DNA of 47,235 bases, taken from contig LSSL01000818.1 of NCBI GenBank assembly GCA_001953115.1, positions 15,562 through 62,796 of the forward strand, read 5' to 3'. This stretch comes from Smittium mucronatum. Lineage: Eukaryota; Kickxellomycota; Harpellomycetes; Harpellales; Legeriomycetaceae. The position numbers were made by a program, and so were the translations under genes. Numbering within the stretch: the stretch's first letter is position 1; each line of letters begins with the position of its first letter. Shown in pieces: positions 27,553 through 39,429 of the stretch. The notes beneath the pieces are model-generated. The model had not been told where the DNA came from, made no database searches, and saw only the letters and a list, made by a program, of their open reading frames with translations.

Positions 27553-28155
27553 GTGTGAAATTCCTTGCCTTGTTTTAGAGGATTGAGTTGAGTTTAAATC
27601 AAAGTACTCTAAATCAAAGTTTCACACAGCGTTGTACTATTCTTGGTTGGGAGTAGTGGAGACAGCGCACAGTAATTCAGAGGAAAGCAATTCTATATGA
27701 TAACATCACGAAACAGGAGGAACTGATTTTTTACCACAGCTGAGACATCGCGAGTGCGCAAGTTCAGCTTTCGACATTTAGACGGACCTCAGCGCCAAAT
27801 TGATATTTGTAGGAAAGCCATGTCGATCGAACCAGAGTTTGGGTATAAGCCTGATTTATTTAATCCTGTTAGAAGTAGGCTCTTACTAGGAGCTCAGTAG
27901 CTTCAATGAACTATTTTTCGTTGTCAAAGAGCTTAATTCTTGACTGCTTGTAACCTCAGTCATACACTTATTTGAAGAAATTCCAGAGGAGATCTTTCAG
28001 TTAATAGATTGCACCCTTTTCCCGTAGGTACGCAGCTGGTAGTCCGGCAGAGGAGCTTATTGTAGTTAAGATAATAGTCTTATCTATACGTCTTTTTCTT
28101 TTTTTCATATTTTTTTCATATAGTTTTTAATGAAGTTATCTTACAATAAAATTCC
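27553..28155 (+). repeat. GC-richer ~600 bp dispersed repeat, copy A (decayed coding relic)
   Basis: This block stands out by its far higher G+C. It aligns from GTGAAATTCCTTGCC to the A/T tail containing AATAAAATTC with 40521-41122, in the same orientation and at nearly the same length. Frame-wise comparison suggests coding origin: here KYSKSKFHTALYYSWL then VVETAHSNSEESNS (from 27602), against KYTKPKFHIALYYSWF and VEIAHSDSEDSDSRGG in copy B, with several silent differences (GCG/GCT, TTG/CTG, AGT/AGC, TCA/TCG). A later frame reads ETSRVRKFSFRHLDG..CRKAMSIEPEFGYKPD (about 27745-27850), and further on SVIHLFEEIPEEIFQLIDC. Stops and frameshifts break it. The family is not recognised; candidates are a retroelement ORF1/gag or a retroposed transcript ending at the AATAAA. 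Confidence 0.75.
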
Positions 28156-28270
28156 ATGATAATAAAACGATTGTAAAAAATGCGAGATGTTCTTAGCAAT
28201 GTATATTTGGACAGCCAGTTAAATGAAATTTTAATTTTGGATAAACCATAGCGGTGCGAGTACTGGCCAC

Positions 28271-29745
28271 TACACCTTTTCACTACCAAATTCGGAAAAA
28301 GTACATTCAATTACGAAAAAAGTAAATTTCAATTGGACACAGTGCATTTAGATTCAAAAAAAGTGAAAACCAATTGGGAAAAAGTGCAATCAACTCCAGA
28401 ATAAGTGATTTGCGGTTCAAAAAAATGAGATCAAATTCGAAAAAAGTGGGTTTCAATTTGGGATAGGTAGTAAATAGTTATAAAAATATATTCATAAATT
28501 TTTGATACAATTATATATGATGTGCAGTTAAAATAATCATCTATCATATTAAAAAAAAACAGTAAATATATTCGCTTCATATTTTTTAAATATTATAAAC
28601 CTCATGATGATAAAAAAAAAGAAAATTCATGTTTCAATCATTAAATCACATCAAACAAAAAATCGTGTATAATATTAAACAATTCAGGTTTGAAGAAAAT
28701 GATCGAAGCTAATCTTAAAAAATATAATGTTAAAAAGTCCATAAATACACGACAAACTAGTTATATTTTAATTATAATAATCGTATTTTTTTAGATTATA
28801 TTATAAATAACACGCGCAAAAACCTTTCATAATAGTTTTGAGGTTATCAAGCTGTCAAAGTCTGATTATTCTCAAAACAATTGTATGTTTTCATGTAGTT
28901 TTTACCAAAATTTTTAATTTAGAGTACCAAAAAGTTATACTTGGTTTGGTGTATACAGGGGATGATTTTTCATTTATGTTTTATTTATTGAAAAGATTTG
29001 TAGCCAAATAAATGAAATTCTTCAAAATCTTACTTCAATAAACCAATTAAAATACATAGTCCATAATTTAACATTATAAAAATAGTGATTAAATATCCTC
29101 TGTAAAAAATTGGTTTCAGAGGTATCCATCTAAAGATATCAAGTATTATAAATTAGTAAAAATTCAATTAAATAATTAAGCCCATTATTAATGGTTTTTT
29201 TCATTTATTAAAAATTGATTGTTTTCATCATACTGACAGCATTGTATTGGCGATTAATAAAGCATCATTTTTAAGTAGAAATATATCTTATAATTATTAG
29301 CGTAAAAGTTTCAGAAGCAGAAACAGTAACCGGTTGAATACACATGACGATTGAATACCTAGTTTTAATATATCTTGAGTTTTTGAGGGTTATAAGTGAA
29401 CTTTAACCATGGTATAAATATATCTTTTCAAAAGTCTCTAATAAGAAATTAGCTAACTCATATATTATACTCATGTTCTAATTTGAAACACAAGTATAAT
29501 ACAGACATGATGTCTTAAAGCTACACATAATTTCCGAATTAGGACTTACTTTTTTCCAACTTGAAGTTAATTATTCTGGAATTGATTGCACTTTTTATCA
29601 ATTGATTTTCACTTTTTTTGAATCTAAATGCACTGTGTCCAATTGAAATTTACTTTTTTCGTTATTATATTTACTTTTTTTGAATTGATTTTCACTAAAC
29701 CCAATTAGAACATACTTTTTCCGAATTTGGTAGTGAAAAGGTGTA
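28271..29745. mobile_element. non-autonomous foldback element with long subterminal-repeat arms
   Basis: The ends are inverted copies. The left end begins TACACCTTTTCACTACC and continues AAATTCGGAAAAAGTA; the right end is its reverse complement, finishing GGTAGTGAAAAGGTGTA. The arms extend about 180-230 bp inward (left to about 28450, right from about 29545). They share an almost perfect inner stretch around AATTGGACACAGTGCATTT (28338-28356) and its complement at about 29622-29648. Each arm is a ladder of AATT-(C/G)GAAAAAAGTG-type units every ~20-25 bp. The right arm has about two extra units, so it is not a simple mirror copy. The ~1.1 kb interior is A/T-rich and has no coding region. No convincing target-site duplication was seen. 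The same motif ladder occurs at 8464-8851. Confidence 0.8.
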
Positions 29746-29773
29746 ATGATAAACCAATTAATTCTACAAGCCG

Positions 29774-29944
29774 TTAACCCTTTCTGACCCCCAATTCCTG
29801 AACCACCCCTATTTGTATAGTTTGGTTATTTCAATTGGTCTAACAAAGTGATATACCCAGTAGTTAACCAGAATTACTATTCGAATGTTACCATTAAACG
29901 ATGAATGGAACCCACTTTTGTACTATTGACCTTGAAATGGTTAA
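29774..29944. mobile_element. possible TTAA-flanked MITE (weak)
   Basis: TTAA at 29774-29777 is followed by CCCTTTCTGACCCCC, and the sequence before TTAA at 29941-29944 is CCTTGAAATGG, an imperfect inverted match (CC-TTTC). Length between the TTAAs is 163 bp, close to the better candidate at 44569-44746. TTAA plus C-rich CCCTTT termini is the pattern of piggyBac-type elements. It has no coding capacity. The terminal match is short and could be chance. Confidence 0.3.
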
Positions 29945-30304
29945 AGAGTCAGAGTATAGGGATTTCCATCATGAGTAGATAGTTTTTTTTAGATTTTCTA
30001 TGGAATAATTTGTTTTAAATTAGTTTTTACAACTTTTTATTAACTTTAAAATAAATTTCCCGAAAAAAAAAAAAAATTCTATGAAATAATTTATAGCACA
30101 AATAAGCACAAGTTTTTTTCCTCACACTATTTTTTTATCTCATCGAAATTTTCTTTGTAATTTTAAGCATGAGCCAAAAGGTATTTTCCTCTTTATTATA
30201 CAAGTTTGAATCTCTAACATCTTAGATATAGTTTACTTTAATCTTTATAAAGGATTTTGCTATGTGTTATTTCTTTTTTATTTATATTTTTACCATTTAT
30301 TTTT
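29945..30304. other. upstream region of RAD17
   Basis: A/T-rich, with an exact 24-base dispersed repeat (30039-30062) and several A/T runs. No TATA box can be distinguished from background here. No in-frame ATG precedes the chosen RAD17 start, although the frame stays open to about 30257. Confidence 0.5.
30039..30062 (+). repeat. short dispersed repeat, copy 2
   Basis: Exact 24-base match to 3698-3721 in the same orientation, followed in both places by an A-run. It lies about 240 bp upstream of the RAD17 start. Whether it is regulatory or just element debris cannot be told. Confidence 0.6.
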
Positions 30305-33300
30305 ATGAAGGGCAGATTGCGATTCTCCCTAGGGTCTCAACTTCCACAACAGAAAAAAACCATACCAAACAAAAAATATTCCGATTCTTTATATCAACCC
30401 GAGGATAAACCAAAAAAAAGACTCAGTGAAGGAAATTCCTCAAATTCAACGAGTTTGGTAAAATCTGAAAGAAAAAAAACGTCCTCCATAGCCTCTTCAT
30501 CTATATTTTCTAAAGACAATCCAGCTCACAATTCTTCCTCTGAGTATTCCCATAAAAAAGGCATTTTATTTTTAATTCCTCCATGTTCGATTTTATTTGA
30601 ATCTATATATATTTTCAGACGATTTAGCTCAGCTGTTATAATTTCGTAAGTCTATTTTACTTTATAAAAAATAATCTATAGATAAAAAAGGCGTAAAAAA
30701 TCCAAAAGCCACTAAGGGAAGATCTGTAATTTATTCAGACTCTGATTCTACTTCTGATAGAATTAATTCTGCCCATCAGGTTATTCACACTATTTGTTTT
30801 TTAAAAACCAGAATTTTCAAGTTCCAATAATCTTGTTTTACCTTTTTTATTGCTCACATATAGCTGGATATAATCGATCTCGAATCCTCTGATGATTATA
30901 TATCTTGGAATCCTAGAAAAGTATTCATCATCTCTTCAGCTAGCAAATTTTTTTCTTTTTCAAAGTTTTTTCAATTCATATATTTTTAGATCAAAACCCC
31001 TTCGAATACAAAAAACAAAACTTCTTTTTCCCAATCAATAAAAGCTTCAAAGTCTGTTTCCATAAAAAAATTTGAAGACCAAGAATTAATTCGCAATCCT
31101 TCTTCAGTCAATAATGCGATATGGTGGTTGGAATTATATCCAAATTCTAGAGTATGTTATGTTTTCTTGGCCTCTTTTATTCATTTATTTTATTCGGTGC
31201 TTTTGGCTATTTAATTTCATAACCCCATTTCTTTTTAAATTAAGGATGAACTCGCTGTTAATGCTAAAAAGGTCGATCAAGTTTATCATTGGCTCAAGAA
31301 TACTCTTTACAACCCCTCTGCTCATCCTGTATTAAAATAATAAATCATTGTAGAAATTATTTTTGCATTTTTTTATCATTAAAAATTTTTTTATCAATAT
31401 ATTTACAGCATAACAGAGTGTTAATATTACTTGGACCATCTGGTAGTGGTAAAACAGCAGTCATTAAAACTCTTTCGCGAGAGCTCGACTTTGACGTTTT
31501 GGAGTGGGTTAACCCTGTTTCAATACATAATAACAGGGGATCTTTTGATCATGAAATTGGTAAAAGATAATCGATATATATTCTTTACTTAAATTTTTTT
31601 TTTGCTCTAAGTATAAAATTATTTAAACTTTCAATTATAGACGAAATAAGGACTTCTAAACAATTTTCAGATTTTCTCCGGCAGGCGCAATCCTATAATA
31701 ATTTGAATCTTTCATATTCAAAGAATAACTCTTTTGAAAATTCAAGATCAGATTATTTGAAACAATCCTCTCTTATAAAATCAAATGCTCCGACTAAAAA
31801 AAAATTGATTCTTTTAGAGGATATTCCAAATTTCAATAACGTGGAAACTCATCAGAGCTTTTTGAAATCCATGAATACCTTCATCAAAACTCCAATATCT
31901 AACTCATTTCCAATGGTGATTATATTTAGTGATTCTCATACTAACTCAGTATTTGATTCTATTGAAGAATCAAAAAACTATCGAAGACTTAATAGAATCG
32001 GATCAAACTCATCTGGTCAAGTCGGAGATTCATTATCAAAATTAGATTTTAGTACTTCAAATGATATATCTTCAATATATGATATACTGCCAACCTCATT
32101 CATAGAATCTGGATTTTGCCACAGAATAAATTTCAACCCAGTTGCCAACTCTATATTACTGAAATTATTAATGAGAGCTACCCTATATAAATCTAGTCAA
32201 TTGTTGAACAATAATTTAGCTAAACATCTTTCAAATCTACAAAACGGAAGCGCTGATGCCAACTCTCCTAGTTCTATTCAATTGAGAATTAGCGGAAACG
32301 CTGAGGATTCTCTTAAGAACATATCACAGTGTGTCGGTGGTGATATTAGATCTGCCTTGAATAATTTGCAAATTATTTGGCCCTCAATACAAATATCAAA
32401 ATTAGAATATAATTCTAATACAATGGAAGATGTTAAATTACTGAATTTAAACTCTTTTCATATGGTATCCAACTTGAAAAATCCAGCCTCTGTATCTAGC
32501 CCCGAGTCTGACTCTAAATCTCCTCAAAGAATCAATGGTCTATTGAGTCCTAATTTGAAATTTGACTTTAACAAAAAAAAAACTTCCAATTCATCAATAA
32601 AAAATAAAATTAAGTCTTTTGAATCCGATTTTTATGTAATAACTGGCTTTAGTGATTTTGACATATCTTCAGAGGATTCAAATAATCAAAACCCTCATAA
32701 AAATCTAAGCCTTTTTCACGCATTGGGAAAAGTTCTATACTCCAAGCGTGTACCTTCGACTTTATTTGGTGCTTCAGATAAGATAAATCCAAATGAACTC
32801 CAGGATAGAGGCCAACTTTCTTCTGATGCCTCATCTATTTTGGAAACATTACCTGTGGATAAAGATATTTTTTCTTTATATCTCCATCAAAATTATCCAT
32901 TTTTTACTGATGAAATTACTGAGTATAGTGATGTCTCTGAGTATTTTAGCCAATGCGATTTATTATCATATACAGGAAAGTTATATGTAAGTCCCGCCAA
33001 CTCATATTAACATATTTGTCTTTTTTATTTTTGTCTAGCATTCCTTCCCAAATTTAACTTATTAATAAAATGGGTGTGTATATGCACCAGTTTTTTTCTC
33101 TGAATGAAACGTTTATTACTAAAACTTTTTTAATTTATTGCATATTTTTCATTAAAAAGAATTTTCCTCTTAATCTTAGCCCCAATATTCCAGATTCTAT
33201 AGCTATATATCGACTTACATCGAGTGCAAGTCATTAGCTTTTTTTAGGAAATCTATACCCAAAAAGATCACGATAACAAATAATCACCGTTTAACTGAAA

Positions 33301-33961
33301 ATAGTAAACCTCTGAGTAGCGCTCTTATTCTCAACCATCTCCAGAAACCTCAATTTTTTAATTCATTGAAGGCAACAAATCTCATTAAAAGAGATTTAAT
33401 TTCATTAAAGAATAAACGTAAGTTATTTAATCCAAATCCTTTTTATTTTGATAGTTATTATCCATCACTTACTTTACTAATTTCCAATAATATCTTCTCT
33501 TTTTTTTTCCAGACTACCCAAATATATATTTTGACCCAATGTTTATTTCATTAACCTATAAGATCATTTGCTCCCCAAAATCCCAAAACTTACAAATTTC
33601 TAGTAAGTTTTCTAAACCCCATTACTATTTAGCCTTAGCCAAAGAGATCGGCTTACTCTTTTATATATTTAAATGAGTAGAAAGACTCGGATATCATTCA
33701 TATTTTCTCTTAAAAAACATCTTTCATAAAAAATCCCTCCGCATTTAATTAGATACTGAAACCAGTTTTCTTTGCAAACTAAGCTCATTTCAACCCAATT
33801 GGATTGAACGATATTTAAATGGTGATATCTGTGATCATCATAAACACAATAAGTCCGAAGAAACTCTCCCATTTCAAAGTCTATCTTTTATCCAAGGAAC
33901 TACTATGAACCTGAAAATTGAAGAAAACCCCCTAGAAGATAATATAGAAAGCTCTGATTGA
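30305..33961 (+). CDS. RAD17: RAD17 checkpoint clamp loader, multi-exon
   Basis: Rad17 replaces Rfc1 in an RFC-like complex that loads the 9-1-1 clamp at damaged DNA for ATR signalling. Joined exons stay in phase: 30305-30543, 30619-30645, 30722-30779, 30864-30920, 30990-31151, 31245-31328, 31409-31559, 31641-32986, 33180-33417, 33513-33602, 33753-33961 (about 886 aa; the human protein is shorter). After a Ser/Lys-rich N-terminus come WWLELYPNSR-DELAVNAKKV (residues ~172-191, the family's W-x-x-x-Y-x-P..ELAVH-x-KKV block) and Walker A GPSGSGKT (~218-225). DVLEWVNPV follows, then a Walker B-like LILLEDIP (~315-322), INFNPVANS (~422), GDIRSALNNLQ (~493) and FHALGKVLYSKR (~618). HLQKPQFF (~761) and an acidic tail IEENPLEDNIESSD close the protein. 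Introns are mostly 69-95 nt. Least certain: the junctions of exons 1-3, the 193-nt intron 8 and the 150-nt intron 10. Confidence 0.92.
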
Positions 33962-34066
33962 TTTTTTTTAAAAAAAAAAAGTTTTAAAAAGTTCAGTTTG
34001 ATATAGATTTTATTTCGTCTCAAAAAATATAGCATTGACTTCTATTTCATTTTGTATAAAAAAAGT

Positions 34067-34072
34067 AATAAA
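34067..34072 (+). terminator. candidate RAD17 polyadenylation signal
   Basis: AATAAA about 106 bases after the RAD17 stop. The hexamer is common by chance in this composition, so position is the only support. Confidence 0.3.
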
Positions 34073-34204
34073 TTCTCTTTTTTTTTATCCTTAATTCTAT
34101 ACTCTTATAATCTCGAATAATATGAACTAATTATTTTTATTTTTGCATTGTTCTTTGTAGCTTCAGATGCTATTTTAAAAATATTTCCCCTACTTACAAT
34201 TTAT

Positions 34205-34250
34205 TTAAAATACATTTTAAAATACATTTTAAAATACATTTTAAAATACG
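34205..34250. repeat. 12-bp tandem repeat (TACATTTTAAAA)x~3.5
   Basis: Three perfect copies of the 12-mer TACATTTTAAAA and a partial fourth (TACG). It lies about 250 bp downstream of RAD17. Confidence 0.95.
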
Positions 34251-34960
34251 TTTTTTTTTACTCTTTGAATATTTAATTTTAGCAAATAACGTATTCAAGT
34301 GGATCTTGAGTGAATCAGTTAATCATAATCCATTAAGTCATACTTTTTTATTAGCCGATTGCATTTTGATGATAAAATACCCATATAAAATTGTGGGAAA
34401 AAGAATCTGGTATTGTTAAGAATCACCCATAACGAATTTTTTCCCTATAAAGTTAGACCACCATTATACTGAATGCTTTATAGAATTTACAACATTTATA
34501 ATCTTTTAGTTATCCAAAAAAAAATTCTCAAAATTTAAAAGTTTGCGAAATCTCTGCAATAAATCACTTTGAACTTTTTTGAATTGGTTATATTTTTAAT
34601 TAAAATATCATTTTCTTATGTAAAAAGGTTAATAGTGAGGCACATTGCATCCTTCATAGTTTCTGAAGTTCTCTCAAAGTTAATATCCAGTACCATCATG
34701 TCATTTATTTCTATATTTGGCAAAAATATTTTCAGATAGTTAGTGCATTTTTTCATGGTTATCTTTCAATTGAATTGACGAAAACTTGTGGATACGATTT
34801 GAATTTTAAAAAACCAAAACACGAAGGCATTCTTAAAATAATATTTTGACTAACTCTCAAGAATAAAAGATTATGAATTTGTACTTTTTAAAGTTTTTTA
34901 AAACTATAAAACCAAATTAAAACCAATTTTTTTTACATATAAAGGAAGAAAATGTATATT

Positions 34961-35010
34961 AAGCCGGTAGTTTCAATGCCCGAGCTTATAAATTAAAAAC
35001 GGCATCAATT
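34961..35010 (+). repeat. dispersed repeat, copy 1 of 3 (AAGCCGGTAGTTT..)
   Basis: AAGCCGGTAGTTTCAATGCC, then GAGCTTATAAATT. It resembles the starts of 40250-40345 (AAGCCGATGTTTTAATGCCC) and 44480-44572 (AAGCCTGTAGTTGAAAATGCC with a similar ATATAAATT stretch). A G-rich tract lies ~210 bp further on, whereas in the other two copies it is within ~70 bp, so this copy may be interrupted or truncated. Confidence 0.45.
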
Positions 35011-37806
35011 ATTTTGAATATTTCCCTGAATAACTTGATGATTTTTTATGTTAAATTTAAAATGTAAAAATATAATCTTTTCGAATGCTTTGAATTTTGA
35101 GTAAGCATTTAAATATTTATTATTTAAAACGTGTAATGATATATTTATTATTAGTTAAGATAAATACTAATAATCGATTTACATTCCACTTGTTTTTCAG
35201 TAGCCGCTATCAATAAACATGGAGGGGGGAGGAGGGGCATCAATAATTCCTGGATTTTTTAAACTGCAATGATAGTGAAATTGTCACTAATATTATAGAA
35301 TATCAAATACTTGACTGCAACAATGATTGATTATAAAGAAAACAACATCAGGAAACACATATGAAACCAAAAAGATATCTTTTCCAACAATCAATGGATA
35401 GCTGTGAAACCCTTGCGAATCAAGTAAGCAAAAAGAAGATAATGGCAAACAAAGCGAAAAAGATATAAAGGATTAGAATGATAGGGGAGTATTTTTTTAA
35501 TTTTTTAACTGAGGAGTTTATTAATAATATTTAAATATTAGACAAAACTATCAATAAGGTACAATAAAAGTAATAAATAAATTACAGTTGATTTTTATAT
35601 TTCACTACCATTTGTCAATATATAGGCTACATTCCCACTAGGCATATTTTCAAGGTATGAATAGAGGCATACAATAAAATATTATTTTTAATTTTGTGAA
35701 AACCAGCTTTAAAATCTTGTATTCTTTAGAAATACTGACTTTCTTTTTCTGTGAGAGCCCCATTTAACCTTTTCGATCCCATAAAATGAAAATCAGAACA
35801 ACTATAATCAATTTCCAAGTCATTGGTAGAATATTCCAATTATAATAATAAAACGATTTGAATTAGGTTTTCCAATATATAATTTTTTTGCCGATGATAA
35901 TTTTTAAAAAAAATCCATTGATTTAATTGATTTTTTAGTATTCAAGGTTTGAAATGTTGAACTAAAAGGGAAGATATTTTTACAAGATAATCTCAACATA
36001 GATTCCTCTGATAATAAAATAGACAATGCGATTAAATATTATTAAAAAAAAATTCTATTAAAATAAAATTGTTGTTAGCTTGTATGCCTCAGTTTCTATC
36101 AAACTGAATTGAGGATTAAAATCATGAAAATCTCTTTTTTTAAGGAGAATCTACCATTTTCTAAAAACTTAAAGAACTTTCCAATTAACAATTTTTCTCT
36201 ATCAGATATAATTTTTTATTTCAAAATAGGAATAATTATATTAACAAGTAATCAAATATCTCTAGAATAATCGAAATCCCAAGCTTTTTAATTTAAGGAT
36301 TTTGTAGATTATTTTCGTAATGCAATGTTTTTTCGATTTATATGCCTTAAATTCCTTTTGAAAAAGGTAAAAAAGGCTTCTTCTAAACAATATATTATCT
36401 ATAGAAAAGGATTAGTGGATGGGAAAACGAATTAATGGTTTTTTTTCATCTTTTTTTTTAAAAACTGAAACGAATTATTGAATTTTCTGGGTTTATTATT
36501 TGAGAATAGTCTAATAAATTTAAATTTAAACTTTTCAGGTGAAAATAAGAAAACCTAAAAGGATTTCTCAGTTTGAAAAACATGGAAATTCTATAAGTAC
36601 CACTGTATAACTTTATCTTTATTTATATGTATATTGAATTTACTAAAATAAATAGTAAAAAAGAGTCCGATCTTACAAAGAATCTCAAAATAAAAAATAA
36701 ATGTTTTGATTAAGCCTTTTTTCGGGATTTGATATGTTGAAGTAATTTTTTATGGGATAAATCAGCTATATTTTTTTTAATATTGCGGTTAACACATGAT
36801 TTTTTAAAATAAGATCTATTATTTTTTTTCTGATCAGGAATTACCTTTTTTTCTGTTTAAATGTTCTCTTGTCCGTTTCTTTGAATATATTTTTATTTAA
36901 ATGTTTTTTCAATAACATTATATTTTAAAAAAATCACAAGTACCCAAACATATATATATTCAATATATAAAGGTAAAAAAATTTTAAGGACCTGTTATTC
37001 ATCTTAAAATAAATATAAATTTCTTTGATAAATATAGAGTGTTCTTCTTTCTTCAAATTAATTTATTTTTGAAGCTAATGTATTGAGAAAATATGACCGC
37101 ATACTATTTTCCTTCTCGAAAAATATACCATTATTATTATTTTTTTGATATTTCTTGACCCCGGATAATAATATATAATTAATTTAATTTCGAAAAATAT
37201 GAACCGAATCAGAAATTATATTTCTCACCCATGCTTTGGGCTATAAAATGGTTTTTAAATTTTCAGTCCAAATATGCTCACTAAAATTGAATTAAAAATC
37301 AAGTCCAAAGATTTTCAGATACTTGAAATGTGAGAAAAAAATTAAAATTATTTGTTCCAAAAGCTGGGAATTTTCTAATATTCAGATATTCCAATCTCGT
37401 TCTTGGATATTTTTAGTTTGGTTTTAATGTTATTTTCAGATTTATTTATTAATTAATATGATAATTATCTACAATTTTTTAAATTTGAATGTTAGCAATA
37501 AAAAAAATGCAAAAAATGTTAAACTCACTAGCTTTTCTTTATATCTTTTTAGTAAATGTATTTTGAGAAAATTTTTAGTGCAAGTATTCCTCAATTTCAT
37601 TCTTTTTTTAAAGTCTTTTCAGAATTTAGTATAGTAATTAAATTTTAATGGGGTTTTTAATAAATCCTTTTATTTCAAACAGATATTTTTTGTTATTAAT
37701 AGGCAATTTTCAAATTAAATTTGTTTTTAGTGAATAATCCCGAAATAAAAATGAATTTTTAGAAAATTAATCGGATATTTACGGTTATAAATAAATACAC
37801 AAAGAA

Positions 37807-37844
<38 letters not shown>

Positions 37845-37845
37845 G
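37807..37845. repeat. (AT)n microsatellite
   Basis: A nearly uninterrupted run of AT dinucleotides broken once by AC. Confidence 0.95.
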
Positions 37846-39400
37846 GTTTTATTATGATAAATATGCAAAAAATCTTTCATATTAATAATATCGGTCGATT
37901 AAAAATGTGATGTGACATAAAAAATAATATAATATCAATGAAGTGAATCGACTCCTAGATATTACTAAAAATTGGTAAAAAGGGAATGATTTAAAAGTCA
38001 TTTTATTTCATTAAGCATGATTAGCTTGAACTAAGGCTAATCGTTCCATTTTACAGGGTTTTTTAAAATTTTATTCACTGACAATATATTTCTAATATTA
38101 TCCACACAAAAAAAAATGAAATCATTAATTTAACTATTAGGATAAAAAATAATGGGAATAAATTTCAATTGGAATTGAAATTAATAAGATTATAAAAATT
38201 TGGATATTTAAAAATATATCGGATGGTAGTTATAAAAAAATATTCGTGTTTTAGAACTACGATTTGAATTTGTTAAACAATATCCAAATCTCGACTTTTT
38301 AAGACATCTAATAGGGTTAAAAACATGTGAATAATTGAGATGTATTTTTTATCTTTTTTTGAAAGTATCAAAAAAGATTTTGCTATTATGTTCATTTTCT
38401 AAAAAACTTTTTTTAAACTTTTCAATTTGAAAAAAATGCTATATAGGAAACTTAATCATTATTCCAATACAAATAATTTATCTTTTTGCTGGATTAAGAT
38501 ATTTTTGTCTTCTGGAATATACTCAAGAAATTTTTATCAATAGGCTTATAAAAAATATTGCATAATATTTAGAAAATGTTTTTTTTATAGAATGTTATTG
38601 AATTGTTTTAAATAATTTTTTGTAATTTTCAATTTAAAAAACTTTATGAAAAAAAATACTATCCCCTTATTATGAGAAGTTTTTTAGATAAATACTTCAA
38701 AATTCGTTAGATTAACTGTTTTTTTTTAGATGTGTTAAACAAGCGCAAATTAAAATTATAAACACAATTTTATTATATTAATTTTAAGTTCATTATTTGA
38801 GGTATACGAGTTTTTTTTTTGGTTATTAAATAAAGACCCTCGAAAAAAATATTTAAATAAAATTGATATATCAGTTAGCTGATTTTTCAATATTTGGAAT
38901 CCAAGAATTGAGATTTATAGAAATAATTTAGCCCTATTTTTTATTCAAAACTCTTAATTTATGAAAATTTAAATGAAAATTTTATTAATAGATCATCTAT
39001 AACTTTTGATCACCAAATTAATCATTTCAATTTTAACAGCAAATTTTTCTATAATTACTCCCCTCAAACTGATTAGGATAGAATTATAAAACCTCTTAAA
39101 GTAGGAATTTAATATTATGCATCCTAAAAAGCTTCATAGTGAATAGTTCTCAGAAAAAAATATTTCATAAATTATTAAAAAGGATAAGATAATTCTTATA
39201 TATTATTTTTTTCAGGATAGGAGTAAGTACTGGTATATTTTATATAAACACATAAATTTATTAATAAAAATTTACCATGAAATGCAGCAAATCTATAAAT
39301 TGAATGCTTCTACATAAATCTATGAATAAATAAAATAATTCTTTATTTATTTTAATTTAATAAATATTTATAGATTTTGATAAAATTAAATTAAATAAAC

Positions 39401-39429
39401 ATAATAATAATAATAATAATAATAATAAT
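39401..39429. repeat. (AAT)n microsatellite
   Basis: About ten AAT units in a row. No functional context. Confidence 0.95.

Noticed and set aside
27553..28155. tRNA, RNase P, SRP or snRNA gene inside the GC-rich repeat
   Set aside because: Some words look like A- or B-box pieces, but no cloverleaf or family core could be assembled, and the two copies differ in a codon-like manner.
28116..28310. 64-codon minus-strand frame
   Set aside because: It covers the left arm of the foldback element and the tail of the GC-rich repeat, so it is a by-product of repeat sequence.
30257..30304. Earlier, non-ATG start for RAD17
   Set aside because: The upstream in-frame extension is hydrophobic A/T-derived text and would need TTG initiation; the ATG at 30305 is the first in-frame ATG.
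31114..31335. Open frame overlapping the RAD17 W-x-x-x-Y-x-P exon
   Set aside because: It is a shadow of exons 5-6 and the intron between them in another frame.
32649..32834. Minus-strand frame inside RAD17 exon 8
   Set aside because: Antisense shadow of a confident coding exon.
33674..33676. UGA read as tryptophan
   Set aside because: The DUF1348 gene ends at TGA at the family's normal length and RAD17 ends at TGA after its acidic tail, so TGA acts as a stop.
33669..33872. Minus-strand frame over the last RAD17 intron and exon
   Set aside because: Antisense shadow; the plus-strand reading ends in the expected acidic tail.
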